Shown: positions 14,111-26,005 of the stretch, in pieces
Numbering within the stretch: position 1 is the first letter of the stretch
Layout of the letters: each line of letters opens with the position of its first letter
From: Archilochus colubris
Taxonomy: Eukaryota; Chordata; Aves; Apodiformes; Trochilidae
Reading direction: 5' to 3'
Length of the DNA: 64,000 nucleotides
NCBI GenBank assembly: GCA_023079485.1
Contig: CM041084.1
Span: 106,912,967-106,976,966 of the forward strand
Translations under genes and position numbers: made by a program
Notes under the pieces: generated by a model
The model's database searches: none
Told to the model about the DNA's origin: nothing
Seen by the model: the letters and a program-made list of their open reading frames with translations, nothing else

Positions 14111-15526
14111 TACACAGTGTTCTTTAAAGTATTAAAATATTTATGCTCCTTACCTCTGCCTTCAATTGCATTCAGTTCAACAGGTAGCTCCATACCAAGA
14201 GACCATCTGCTATGCAAAATTTAATCAATCTCTCTTTTACAAGGGTAACAAAAATCCACTCTTTCTACACTGGCACTTGTAACATAAACAAGGACATCCT
14301 GTGTTCTTTCTGATCAGCCATGATGAAGAAGGAGGAATTATCCCTTCCTAAAATAATTTGCCTAGTAGAGGTTGAAGGCATGGGGGTATAACCCAGAGAC
14401 TTTGGAAGACAAAGATCTCTTTGCAAAGCCAAGAAGCAGTGAGGTGTCACCTTTGGTGCCATGACTATGTGGGAAGAGCAGACATACATATGGTGTAGCT
14501 GCATTGCAAGTTTTGCTTACACAAAGCTTTTGTGACAACCTATACCCAGTGATGAAATAGAAAGTGATGTCTTAAGGTAACAGAAATCATAAAAGAAAGA
14601 TATGCAGAGGAAGCAGCTGTTGTTCCACTGATGCTTCATCTTTCTTACACCAATCATAAAACTTTCTTCCTGCTTTATTTCTGAAATACATTTATTTTAT
14701 GTTTTATGCATTAAATTATAAGTAAACAGAAGATTAAGCAAAGAAAAAAAAGCTTCTGCATGAGCTCAGAATTCAAAAACAATTTCTTTTTCTTATTCAA
14801 GTTTTCACTTCACACAAGCTTTTTTTCTTTAAATACAGCAAGCCCACTTCAAGATTCATTAAATTTAACTTATGTAACCTTGCAATTCAGCACTTATGCA
14901 GGTTTTTGTTTTTTTTTTTATGTTACTTATAAATGTTAAACATAAATGTTTTGTTTCATGTTGCTAGGACAATAAATTATTTCAAAGTTAAGTGAGCTGT
15001 GTAGTCTTACAAAACATTTACAAGCCTTTATGTTTCTGTGTTTTATGTCCCTTATTTTGTGCTCCATTTTTTTGTTGTGCACTTGTTCGGGAAAAAAATT
15101 TTTAAAAAAGTTTAATAACAATTGCCTTTTCTATTGTTTCCAGTTAAACCTTGGAGTTGTTGAAGTTAAGTGTTATGCAGTGGTTGATATAGCTCAAATA
15201 TCACATTTTTAAATTCCCCACAGTGTTAATCCACAAGGATTATGGTGAGGGTCCCAAGTCTAGAAGAGAGAGAGCATACTCTTTCAGAAACATGGGGAGA
15301 AGAGTAGTAATTTCTTGGTAAAGTCCTTGACATTTCTCAATTGCATAGCATATGTCCTGGTTTGCACTCAAGTGTGTCTGTAGATAAAGACCACTGAAAT
15401 TCCTGAGAAATTTGCAATGAGTAATTGTTTTAGGATACCTGCTGCAATTTATATTATGAATACTAGCACTACACTCAATGAATGCTGAAAAAATGCCCAC
15501 GTAAAACAAGGCCAAGTTAATGACTT

Positions 15527-15988
15527 GAATCATAGAATCAAAGAATATCAGGTTGGAAGAGACCTCAAGGATCATCGATCCAACCCTTCTACTATAATTG
15601 TGTATATGATATGTCCCAACACCCCATCAAGCTGAGACTTAAAACTTCCCAAAGGGGGGGAATCCACCACTTCCCCTGGGAAACAATTCCAAAGTCTGAC
15701 TGTCCTCCTAGTGAAAAATTTTCCTCTTTTGTTCGAAAGGAATCTCCCAATGAGCAAATTGTGCCCATTGCCTCTCATCTTTTCCATGTGACTCCTTGTA
15801 AATAGTGAGTCTCCTCTTTGTAGTTACTCTTGAAGTACTGGAACATTGTAATGAGGTTTCCCCTAAGTCTTCTCTTCTCAAGGCTGAACAAGCCCAGTTT
15901 TCTCAGCATCTTCTCATATTACAGGTGCTCTGGTCCTCTGATCATCCTTGTGGCTCTTCTCTGGAACTTCTCCAGCCTGTCCACATCC
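15527..15988 (-). mobile_element. CR1 LINE (older copy), 3' portion left of a nested insertion
   Basis: The left edge carries the CR1 3' tail in reverse complement (ATCATAGAATC at about 15529-15539). It continues with the antisense of the 3' UTR and of the C-terminal part of CR1 ORF2, the reverse transcriptase polyprotein. The match stops at about 15988 and resumes at about 16607, with a younger opposite-strand CR1 between. Many substitutions and frame breaks mark this as an old, dead copy. Confidence 0.88.
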
Positions 15989-16516
15989 ATGGCCAATGGC
16001 ATCCTGGCCTGTATCAAAAACAGTGTCACCAGCAGGTCCAGGGAGGTGATTCTTCCCCTGTACTCAGCGCTGGTTAGGCCACACCTCGAGTACTGTGTCC
16101 AGTTCTGGGCCCCTCAGTTTAAGAAGGATGTAGAGGTCCTGGAACAGGTCCAAAGGAGGGCAACCAGGCTGGTGAAGGGACTCGAGCACAGGCCCTATGA
16201 GGAGAGGCTGAGAGAGCTGGGGCTGTTCAGCCTGAAGAAGAGGAGGCTCAGGGGAGACCTCATTGCTGTCTACAACTACCTGAAAGGAGGCTGTAGCGAG
16301 GTGGGAACTGGACTCTTTTCACAGACGCCCTTCAACAAGACAAGAGGACACAGTCTTAGGTTGTGCCAGGGGAGGTTTAGGTTGGATATTAGAAAGAATT
16401 TCTTCACGGAGAGGGTGATTAGGCTGTGGAATGGACTGCCCGGGGAGGTGGTGGATTCTCCGTCCCTGGAGACATTTAAAAAAAGACTGGATGTGGCACT
16501 CAGTGCCATGGTCTAG
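15989..16516 (+). CDS. CR1 ORF2 C-terminal fragment (retrotransposon-encoded, partial)
   Basis: An uninterrupted frame of 175 codons encodes the C-terminal end of the CR1 ORF2 protein, which lies after the reverse-transcriptase catalytic palm. Recognisable landmarks are an Arg-Pro-His-Leu-Glu-Tyr-Cys segment, a Gln-Arg-Arg-Ala-Thr-Arg-Leu segment, an Asn-Phe-Phe segment and a Trp-Asn-Gly-Leu-Pro segment near the end. The endonuclease and catalytic palm are absent because the insertion is 5'-truncated, so no enzyme activity is expected. The ATG at 15989-15991 lies at the insertion junction and is not a native start. The same frame also runs upstream to 15830 through antisense sequence of the host CR1, giving a 228-codon frame by chance. 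Expression is not expected. Confidence 0.85.
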   Translation: MANGILACIKNSVTSRSREVILPLYSALVRPHLEYCVQFWAPQFKKDVEVLEQVQRRATRLVKGLEHRPYEERLRELGLFSLKKRRLRGDLIAVYNYLKGGCSEVGTGLFSQTPFNKTRGHSLRLCQGRFRLDIRKNFFTERVIRLWNGLPGEVVDSPSLETFKKRLDVALSAMV

Positions 16517-16606
16517 CAACTGCTCCGGTGGGTCAAGGGTTGGACTAGATGATCTCTGAGGTCCCTTCCAACCCGGACAATTCTATGATTCTATGATTCT
16601 ATGATT
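15989..16606 (+). mobile_element. Younger 5'-truncated CR1 LINE nested in an older CR1
   Basis: A plus-strand CR1 3' fragment of about 620 bp. It has an open C-terminal ORF2 (stop at 16514-16516), a short 3' UTR of about 65 bp, and a tail of three TTCTATGATT-type units (about 16580-16606). It interrupts the antisense CR1 on either side. The open frame and clean tail suggest it is clearly younger than its host. The 5' truncation is normal for LINEs and comes from incomplete reverse transcription. Confidence 0.92.
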
Positions 16607-16850
16607 TTGTAAAGTGGGGATGAAAACTGGATGCAGTACTTAAGGTGCAGTCTGACAAGTGCTGAATAGAGTGAGATGATGACTTCTATGTCATATATGC
16701 TCAGAATCCTGTTGTCTTTCTTTGCTGCTGCAGCCCATATTGTTCACTCATGTTGCCTCATGAGCCTATGGCTCCCCAAGGTCCCTTTCCACATGGTTGC
16801 TCTCTAGCCAAGTGGATCCCAGTCTGAACTGCTTCAGTCCTGTCACCATG
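16607..16850 (-). mobile_element. CR1 LINE (older copy), part right of the nested insertion
   Basis: This continues the antisense ORF2 sequence of the copy starting at 15527. The two parts join in order once the nested CR1 is removed. The match fades near 16850, which is the 5' truncation or the limit of recognition. The copy is heavily mutated. Confidence 0.75.
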
Positions 16851-16857
16851 AATTAAC

Positions 16858-17135
16858 CTCAACAGGCAGCTGAGCGTTGCACAGCTGCTTACTTGCTCCT
16901 CTCCCTGCTCTGGTAGACTGGGAAGGAAAATAAATAAAATAAAATAAAATAAAATAAAATAAAATAAAATAAAATAAAATAAAATAAAATAAAGTAATGG
17001 GTTGAGATGACAGTGTAATAGGACAAAAAAGGAAGAGAGAAAAAAAATAAAATAATAATAGTTTATACAAAAAGAGTTTATACAAGAAAAATCTATGCTC
17101 ACCACCCACTGTCTGATGCCCAGCCTGTCCTCAAT
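16858..17135. mobile_element. Probable degraded bird LTR fragment containing a (TAAAA)n array
   Basis: The sequence around the A-rich array resembles a common bird LTR type: a GC-rich lead with CAGCTG words, a GGGTTGAGAT-like stretch near 17000, an A-rich part, then a block with a GATGCCCAGCCTG word. The identification rests on pattern memory, and neither end nor a target-site duplication was found. It has probably been enlarged by the microsatellite inside it. Confidence 0.35.
16927..16993 (+). repeat. (TAAAA)n microsatellite
   Basis: About 13 near-perfect pentamer units. The minus strand reads as a repeated Phe-Tyr-Phe-Ile-Leu frame that is not a real protein. The array was probably seeded by an A-rich part of the surrounding LTR-like repeat. 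Confidence 0.95.
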
Positions 17136-17289
17136 ACATATTGAGAAGCCTGGCACACTTCTACAAACATGCCAAGGCAGGCACTACATGCTCACATTGT
17201 GGTGATAATACTTCTATTTGTGATGCAGCTGCTCAACTCTGGGACAATTCATTGGTTTGCACTGCATTCAACAGCTTCTTTTGTACTGT

Positions 17290-17824
17290 GACTTGCAGAA
17301 AATGACTCCACAACTTGGAAAGTTATAGAGAGTTATTATTCTGCGCTGGGTGCACAAGAGGATAGTTCCTCCAAAATCCATGCACACCAATCTCACAATT
17401 AGGCTTTTGTTACATACACTGAAGTTTTACATATACATTAGATTTTGCAATATCTATACATATGTATCACCTACTCTTGCTTTGTATTAAAATTAGTTCC
17501 AAGAGGTCATTTTCATAATCTCTTCCCTCCTGCACTTGTGTAGGGTCTCCTGGTGGTGGTCATGGGGGTTGTGGGGATGAAGTACAAATGAAACAAAGGT
17601 CTTTCTCTGGGTAAACTTTTCACCTCTTCTTCTCTGGGCATGTGTATTTCTTCAGTCTTCAGCTAAGCCAACAGTGTGTTCTGTTTCTTATCTCAAGGTT
17701 GCTGTAGTTATCAGTTTAGCACATCACTTATATAGTGGTGACTAACTAAACAATTTCTTAGCTTCTATCAGGTCAATGAGAGCCATAGACAATTACCAGC
17801 AGGCATTTTATATTAACCCTTACA
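17290..17824 (-). mobile_element. Solo LTR of an ERVL-like endogenous retrovirus, reverse orientation (probable)
   Basis: Read on the minus strand, the block starts TGTAAGGG at 17824. It carries an AATAATAA polyadenylation-like motif near 17342-17335, close to its 3' end, and ends near 17290. The pentamer ACTGT lies on both sides (17285-17289 and 17825-17829), which fits the 5-bp target-site duplications of ERVL-type elements. The minus-strand 3' end is not a clean CA, so the boundary may be off by a few bases. No internal gag or pol sequence is present, as expected for a solo LTR formed by recombination. The family name is not assigned. Confidence 0.5.
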
Positions 17825-17829
17825 ACTGT

Positions 17830-20800
17830 TGGTCTGTTGTGAAATCAGATATGGCAAATAGATTGTAAATCAGTTATGAATTCATTTTCTGGGGGAAACA
17901 CAAGCTGTCAGAGCAGCCCTTTTTTAGACTTGGCCTTGAGGGTGGTAATAGTAACTTACAGAGGTTATGAACATTGTGAACCCATTGTGTTCCTCTTCTT
18001 CCAAGTATGAAGGAAACATTCATTCTTACCACAGTAGCACAGTCTGGAAGCTACCAAGCTACCACACTCGCTGGAGAAGATGAAGTTTCCCATCCTTTTC
18101 TTTTTTTTTTTTTCTTCTTCACACACTGGAAGTGAGGATTCAACATCTGATCAAGAATGACAGGAGGTACAGATGTACATCAATATATCCATCACATCTA
18201 TCCATGTAGATCCACCACATATATTCCTATATTTTTAAGTCTTTAAAAATTCCTGGAGTAGAGTCAATAGCAAAAATACTCACTTTACTAGAAGCTTGTT
18301 TCTATAAACCTGGCGAACAGTCTCCCTGCCATCTAAGTACACATATTTCTATATTGAAGCTGGGGAAACTTTCTCCTGCATGTTACAATGAAATCTGGGT
18401 CAGCAACCTATCCTGATTTTAATTGAAATAAAACCTTGATGAGTGGGCAGCAACAGATATATTGCAATACCTCTGGACAGGGACATTGAACTTCAGGACA
18501 CACCATGAAACAAAATTCTGTGCATTTAAATAAAACTTCAATGTATCTGGTATGTGAATCAACAAATCCTGCTGTAGGTGGAAAGACTGATATTTCCATA
18601 ATGTTTTCCATGCTGGGATGCTTAGTGGCTACACTATTTCCCATTAAACATTTCTTATCTAAGCCTCTTTTGGACTACTTGAAAGAAGGAACCAACAATG
18701 TTTTTTTTCATCCTACTGATCCACAAACACTTCTTAAAGGGCGCTCCTCACTCACCCTGTGTATCTAGTTTGCTATTCATTGATTTTTACTTTTTGTTTG
18801 AAAATGAAACATTTTATATCTAATGAAGCTGGTAGTTGAGCATGAGACAGTGTTGTGGCATTTTTTTTTTGTTTTGTTTCCCAGTACAGCAAAACCAGAA
18901 ACTAAATTAGATCAAATCTGAACAGATATTAGGATTCATTTCAGCAACCAAACTGAAAAAAAAAAATACAGAAAAATCAATTATTAATTTAGCTCTTACA
19001 GGAGCTTTTTCTAAGCAGAAGGCTCAGACGTCTACTGGACATCTATTCTATTTGGACTGCCTAATGAGTTTAGATCCAAAGCAACCCCTTAACTCAAGAT
19101 GTTTTCAAGAGAAGAAAAAAACACCATCCCCTATTTTCTGCCCCTGAAAATTACTGAGCAACAAATTATAAGGCCATATATTTTCTCTAAGCATTAGGAC
19201 TTCTGGAAAAGATCAGAGACAGTGAATCATAAGCTGCTTACTTCAAGTATCAGCATCTAGGTAGACATAATGATAATGCTACAGAAGATGAACAACAAAT
19301 TTGACCGAGTCCATTAAAACAAGAGATTAAGTTTCATGTGATGACTTGTAGAGGGCAGAGGATACAGTATGGAGGTGAAAACAGAACGTTGTTGAACAAA
19401 TAAATACTGTGTCCCAGAAGACAACAGAAAATTGGTGCTGGATAAGGAAAGAAACAAAAATTAGGTGCATCTCTATTGAAAGATAACAGCCAGAGTTGTT
19501 ATAGATCTGAGTTGTTAAAAAAAAAAAAAAAAGCTATATAATGATTTTAATACTTTGTCTTCCTCATTTCAATGGGAAATGTTCTAAGAAATGGTTTTCA
19601 GGGAAACATACTAGACCAGAAAAAAATATCTTTTAGTAAAACTAACCTATTTTTTTCTGAATATTTCATGTTGAGAGAATGGACAGAGTTACTCACTGAA
19701 GCTATTTAATTAATGAATATATATTTAATAAAATTACAATTACTTAATTTGAAGAAAAGGTGAAATTTACTCAATAAATTATTTCTCATGTATTACTCAT
19801 CTATATCTAGTAAATATTCAGTTCCCTCTAATTTTTAGTAAACACTGTAACACTTGATTTTCAAAAACTATTAAATAATCAGTCAGCGTATCAGCTGCTA
19901 TTTCTCAGTTGAGGGTTGCAAAGAGGCCTATGGGTCAAATGCAGAAGTCTTTCCCCTCAAAGAAAGTTATATTTATTATCTCAAAGTCACTGGAGTCTCC
20001 CTGAATTTATACCTTGTATATAAAACTAAAATCCTATCACTTGTCTAATGAGTGTAATTATCTTAGATAATTTTTTAAAAATTGTTTCTTTGTTATAAGA
20101 ACACTTTCGTCTTATAATATTTATATATAAAAGGGCTTTTAAAACTTATTTTTGTTTAAATATAAAATTTCACCAAATAATGAGTCAATATGTAAATGAA
20201 AAAAGGAAAATCATAGAGTAGTCAAAAATTGCTGGTTGCTTTTGAGAGGGCTCTAAAAACTTATCAGGATGGCATGGAATGCCAGCATGACTAATCTTTT
20301 GCCCAATTGTAAACAGATTCTGTCACCTAAACCAAGGAATGCTATGTCTTTGAAAAACAAACATTCCACACTGAGAACTCACAGTAAGTCTAAGAAGATT
20401 TCTCATTGAAATTTCACTGCAAAGAGCATGGCAGTTTCTGGTAAAAAGTAATTCATCTGAAAAACTTCTATATTCCAAGAAGGGAACACAAAGACAGACA
20501 AATATGCCGTATCTATAAAGGTGTGACTGAAAAGTCTGGAAAAATTCCACACTCAGAACTTCAGTGAAACAAAAGATTTCCAAAAGAGAAGCTTTGTAAA
20601 ATAGGCCTGTAATTTAATTTAATCTTATGTACAAAAATGTGTTAGCAGGAAAACTTCATTTCTCTGGTGATATGCCTTGCATGTTATTATGCATTAATTA
20701 CCATTATGATATCTTACCTTGTATCTATTAAATCTACACACAAAAAAAAGCCTCATACTTGGCATATTTGTTTGTCCTTTCTCCACCAGTTTCATTTGTT

Positions 20801-23800
20801 ATCTGGTCTATCCTGGGATGTTCTTGGAGGGAAATGGGCAATATGCCAGCGACTTGATTTCCTTGTGGAACATGATGAAATTGAAATTACATGTTTTGCT
20901 AAGTGGAACAATGTTTTAACTTTAAAATAACAGAATGTAATTTGTTAGTTTCTCAGAACTATATAAGCAAAGTTTTATTTTTTTACATGGGCCATGTCAC
21001 TTCAATTCATTGAGAAGCAAAACACTGGCATGGTATTAACTGTAGAAATATGTCATATCCATTAGCCTATTCTGAAAAAAAGGTGCTCATACAACCTCTT
21101 GGCAGCAGATAACTAATTAGCTTTGCCTGTTTGGGAATACCGACTGCAGCTATAGTACTTATCTTTACTAATTACGTGTTCTCTCTCTCCTATACCAGTA
21201 TTAATTGTGTAAGTGGAGGGCTTTCGTAATGATGCTCCATGCTGTCAAGAAACAGATTGATTACAAAAAATCTAGATGATGGATTTTTTAAAACAGTACA
21301 ATGACTTCATCTATAACACACAATAGACATGAAACTGGGTCATCATGTTAAAAATAAGTAAGATGTTTGCCTTCAGCTATTCCTTTGCCACATCCTGTCT
21401 GCTTTCCCAATTTACCTGTAGCACTGAACCCCTGTCCCTAGATCTTTTCAAGGTTGAGACCCAAAGAACTCTTTTTCCAAAACACTGTGACTCCAGCCTC
21501 CTTTCACTTTGTCTCAGGAAGTTCACCAGGAGCTCCTCCCTCTGTTTTTGTTTGTTTTTTTTTCTTGTACAACCAATCCCATGTTATTAGAGCTATCCTA
21601 TGCCTCTTGAGCTGTTGTTTCTCTCAAAGTCTGGATGGCACTGGAAAGGGTGACCAACTGCTGGGCCAGACACCCAGAGTAAGGCTTCCTGCCCACGATG
21701 CTTCCAAGCTCCCAAAAAGTATCATAGAGGGCAGCTGCTGCTAGAAAACTTGGCTGTTACCCCAAGCTCTGGCTCAGTTCTTGTTTCCAAAGAAAAGAGC
21801 CCTGCTCACCCTATACTCTGGGTCAGAAGACAGGAACTAGCTGCTCTGGTAATGTTCAGCTCATGAATCATATGTCAGAGTCTGCTGGTAAAGGCAAGAC
21901 AGGCAGCAGAACTACTGCTATACTTGGAAACAGCCTGATTTTCTTATACCCAAGACCAGCTTTGTGCAGCGTTAAATCTGTCCAGATTTGGATGTTGCAA
22001 AATCAAAGATTAGATAGATGTTATTAACATAAAACTTACTTTGAAAACAGATTTCCATCCTCTTACTGCTGTGATGGGTTTTTATGATATGTTTTTATAC
22101 TCTGTCCCCACCTGAATTGTAAGTGACTTTTAATAGAATTAGACATGCTCAGTCTGTCCCCCAAACTGGAGTGCTCTTTGGTATTTACTCTGTCAATTAA
22201 GTATATTTCAATTATTTCTTGAACTCAGATGTGTAATTGTTTCCTGCATATGTAGTCCAATTTAAATGCATTGTGGGAGATACATAGAAAATGTGATGTG
22301 TCAGATAAATCAAGCTAAAGGAGTTCTTTATCCATGGCAACCTTCGGTATTTGTTTCAGATAAATGTTTTGCTATGAGAACTTGATTTTTTTTCCTGACA
22401 TTTTAAACATTTTTTATCTTTAAAAATTCGTGATCAGTGACCCAGAAGTTCAGACACATGGCATCCCATTAAGGATTGGTCTTCCTTTAAGCAGATCCAC
22501 TGGCTTTACCCTGTAGTCTAACCACAAAGCTGAGTCATCTTCTTCAAATGATGCACTTAGAAACATTTCAGTGTGGTACTCCTTGAAATGTTTAACCTCT
22601 TAGGACCCCATTCCCTTAACAAAGGATTTCAGATGTTCAGAATCAGTAGTATTCCTGTATAAACAGACTAATATTTGAATTACTTATGGGCATTCATCTG
22701 AGTACTTTTTTTGTTCATACCCTGCATACAGATCAAGAAAACAAGATTTAAAATAAGCCCATAGATACTAGCAATACACCCAACTGAAACATGTTAGGAT
22801 ATTGATACTTACTGTACATTTAAATTTACTTCTGTTCAGAGAGTAATTTTTATATCCCAAGTGAGAGAACCAATAAATATATTAGCACCCTATGCAGAGA
22901 GTTCTTAATACAGAAAATGTGTAAGAACGAAATATGTAATATTACAGAAATTATTTAAGGGTGTAGGAACAAAATATACACACTAAAGCACAATTGTTTC
23001 TGAGAACTATAGAAGTTTTAAAATTGGAGTTCTTATTGATACTCAGTACAGCTGTGTTGCTACTTTTCAACATTGGTTTATTGATATTTAAAAGATAAAA
23101 AGAGAGCTCAAGAGGGATTTTGAGGTCTCCACACTCTAAGTGATACTACTTTGAAAGGAATATCACCCTAAGAAAGAATATGCCCCAAAAGGTTATTAAT
23201 TTGCATAAAAGATATGAAGAAAGCCTTTTAATATATCTGCAGAAAAAAGACGATTGTCTTTAATTTTATAAATGTAATAGTTTATTAACACTGGAACGAA
23301 GTTCAATACCGTTGCAGAACTGAGACTAAATCAGGCGTGGATTTACTGTGTCAGTAGTATATGAGTCAATTATATTTTTAAGATTAGATCCCCAGTGTTT
23401 GAAGAATGTTGTTATCAACACCCATGACACCACTGACGTTTCTATTTAGGAAACTTGTAAGATCTAGGACTTGCAGGTAAAGATAAGAGAACATCAACAA
23501 CAGAAATGGAACTAGCCATCTTGAAATGCTTTAAAGGTACTTGTGGTTTCTGTAAAATGTCATTTTTCCCACCTTCACAAACTCTATTTCTCTAAAATCG
23601 TCAGTGAGATAGGCTCCCACTTCATTTGCCCTTACCTGTTTTTCCTTCACTGAAATCCAAATGAACCCATTAAGATGAACCTACAACAGTTTTAATTTTA
23701 GTATGAACTAATTCATTGGAGTGATCACATTTTCTTAAAATATGATAAGCAAGGAGTTCTTAAATACAGAATTTTTCACTGGAACAAATAATAGCTGTTG

Positions 23801-25902
23801 ATCTGTAGCCACCACTGGTGAAGACAAAAGACATCTTTGGACAGCACTAGTCTGTATAGATTTATACCTGACTAGATAGCAAAAATAGTACAAAGCTCCT
23901 GCATTACTTAGAACCCACAAAAGACCTTTCAGTGAGACAAGGAATTTGCTGCTTACTACTAAAATTATTCTGATTTTTCTTACATTCTTGAAATGAGATC
24001 AGGTCAAGAACACTCAAAAATTTTTAGTTTAATTAGGAATATTAACATGGAGCTGAACTATTATTTTTCATACAACATGTAGCTTAGTATAGTGGACAGA
24101 ATTTTAGAATGAAATCAGCAGGATTCATTGGCTTTATTTGTGTAAATAAAATAAACTAGCTAAATTAACAAATTTTTTTAAATTAACAAATTGTGTGGGA
24201 TTCAGTTTCAGATTAACATAACTAAATGTAGCTCCCCACATGAAGGGAAAACAATTGCCTAAACACATGCATCTTATACTTTCTGGGATGCATTAGGGTA
24301 TAGAGAATATCAGAGTAAAGCCATCAGGCATGACTGTATGCCTCTGTAGCAGAACCTGAGAAATAAATGCAGTACTGCCTCAGTTTCTTCGAAAAATTAC
24401 ACTAGATGCCCTTCTTTTAGATATCTGAAACCCATCCTGTGTGTGTAAATTCCTGACACAGAGAAAAATAGGTCAATTCAATTGTCTCCAACACAATCTA
24501 TAGTATGCCCTATGATGCCCACAGGCACCCAGCCTGGACTTCTGATGAGGTGTTGGGCACAAGCCATTCACTGCCATGGCAAATACAGCCCATGGCAACC
24601 AGCTCAACTCAAAATAAAAGCCACTATTTGGTCAGCTGAATAACTCTAGGATCCCTGAGCTTTTCTGACCAAAGTCTTGTTGGTTGCACACACTTAGACA
24701 ACCAGTGCTATCTGATATGTTTTAGGTTATCTGAGATATGTTCCACAGTCTAGCAGACAGAACAGGACATACATTCAACTGATGAGTCTCTGGAATGAGA
24801 GCTGGAGATGGGTCATATGTTATTCTATACACTTGTGCATCTGAGATGGCACTAAATTGCTGTGTGTAAATAATTTAACCAAGAATAAGAATTGTTGAAA
24901 TGTAATTTCCCAAGAAAGCTAACAAAATAATAAAAAGATCTTGTACCCATGATTTCTTCTTTTCTTCCTCTTTCTATACAATACCCACATTAATTTTGGG
25001 GTATGTATCTAGTATCTAACTCATTCTTCTACAATTCACTTTGTTGCTCAAAATTCTTTGGATAATTAACCTTAATCTATCTTCCTTAGACAAGACAATG
25101 AAGAGACAAGACCTTCTAAGAATAGAGTGATATATTCATATCTTATAATCTTACAACCACCTCTTATAGCCTGTTTCTAGGCCATCAGAGTATCCAAGAG
25201 ACATTTTCCTTTATCTTTTGCCATACAGCCTGCACATAATGTTGTAAGTAAACAGAAGAAAATTACACACACAGCAAAGGAGAACCTGATCTTGCATTAA
25301 TTAGGCTTCAGTTATGTGGCTACCAAATTAACCTTGAGGACAAGCAATAAAGGTCAAGACAAGAGAGATAGTGAGCAGAGTTAATTGCATGCTTTTAGTG
25401 CAGAGAATCACCACAAAACAAAATGGTTTTATTACACCTGATTATCCATCCTTTTGGACGTTACAGAACAGAGAGAAATCCAACAATCTAGAGAGGCATT
25501 AGCAACAGTTGTGCAAGAGTGGTGATTTTGGAAAATGCTGTTACACGTTCTCTTACGATGACAAAATATAGGCAATCCAAAATCTGTGTTAAAGTTTTAA
25601 GAGTCTGAGGGTTGTACTTTTGCATCTGCAATGTCATAATGACTCCAGGCACTTTCTTTTTGAGCTATATAGCTGTTTTAGAGTAAAACTTGCTTTAGTA
25701 CACAAAAGCTAGCTTAGAAATTTAGTATCTAATCATAAGTGATTATATTCATATTTCTACACTCAAGCAAGTGACTTCCTTTATGAGTTCAGAAGCTTGT
25801 CATGAAGTCTAATATCTGAAATGTAAAAAGTGGTAGATTTTATAGGCATAAATGAGGCCAGTCCATAAGCCACTTATGGAGAATTTGCTTCTTTGTCAGA
25901 GA
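17830..25902. other. AT-rich non-coding DNA
   Basis: Eight kilobases without a convincing gene, LINE tail or LTR boundary. Positions 21440-21850 are somewhat richer in GC, with two short overlapping open frames, but have no recognisable motif. Short homopolymers (T run near 18100, A run near 19517) are the only simple repeats. Confidence 0.65.
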
Positions 25903-26005
25903 TTCCTGAAGGACACCAGCTGTCACTGGTCTCCACCTGGACATTAAACCATTGACTGTCACTCTTCAAGTGCAACCATCCAGACAATTTCTTATCTACT
26001 GAGTC
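25903..26005 (-). mobile_element. Orphan internal CR1 fragment (reverse-transcriptase region)
   Basis: About 100 bp matches, in antisense, the CR1 ORF2 reverse-transcriptase segment that is deleted in the copy at 45.6-47 kb. Key words are TCACTGGTCTCCA and CAACCATCCAGACA. No CR1 3' tail lies nearby. The rest of the copy has been deleted or has decayed. Recognition is from pattern memory. Confidence 0.6.

Larger units (their letters stand above)
12061..15526. other. AT-rich non-coding DNA
   Basis: No gene is visible. It contains a 24-bp tandem duplication (12701-12748) and a short ATAA run (14088-14110). The part around 13290-13600 is slightly richer in GC and has an AATAAA, but no LTR ends can be defined. 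Confidence 0.65.
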
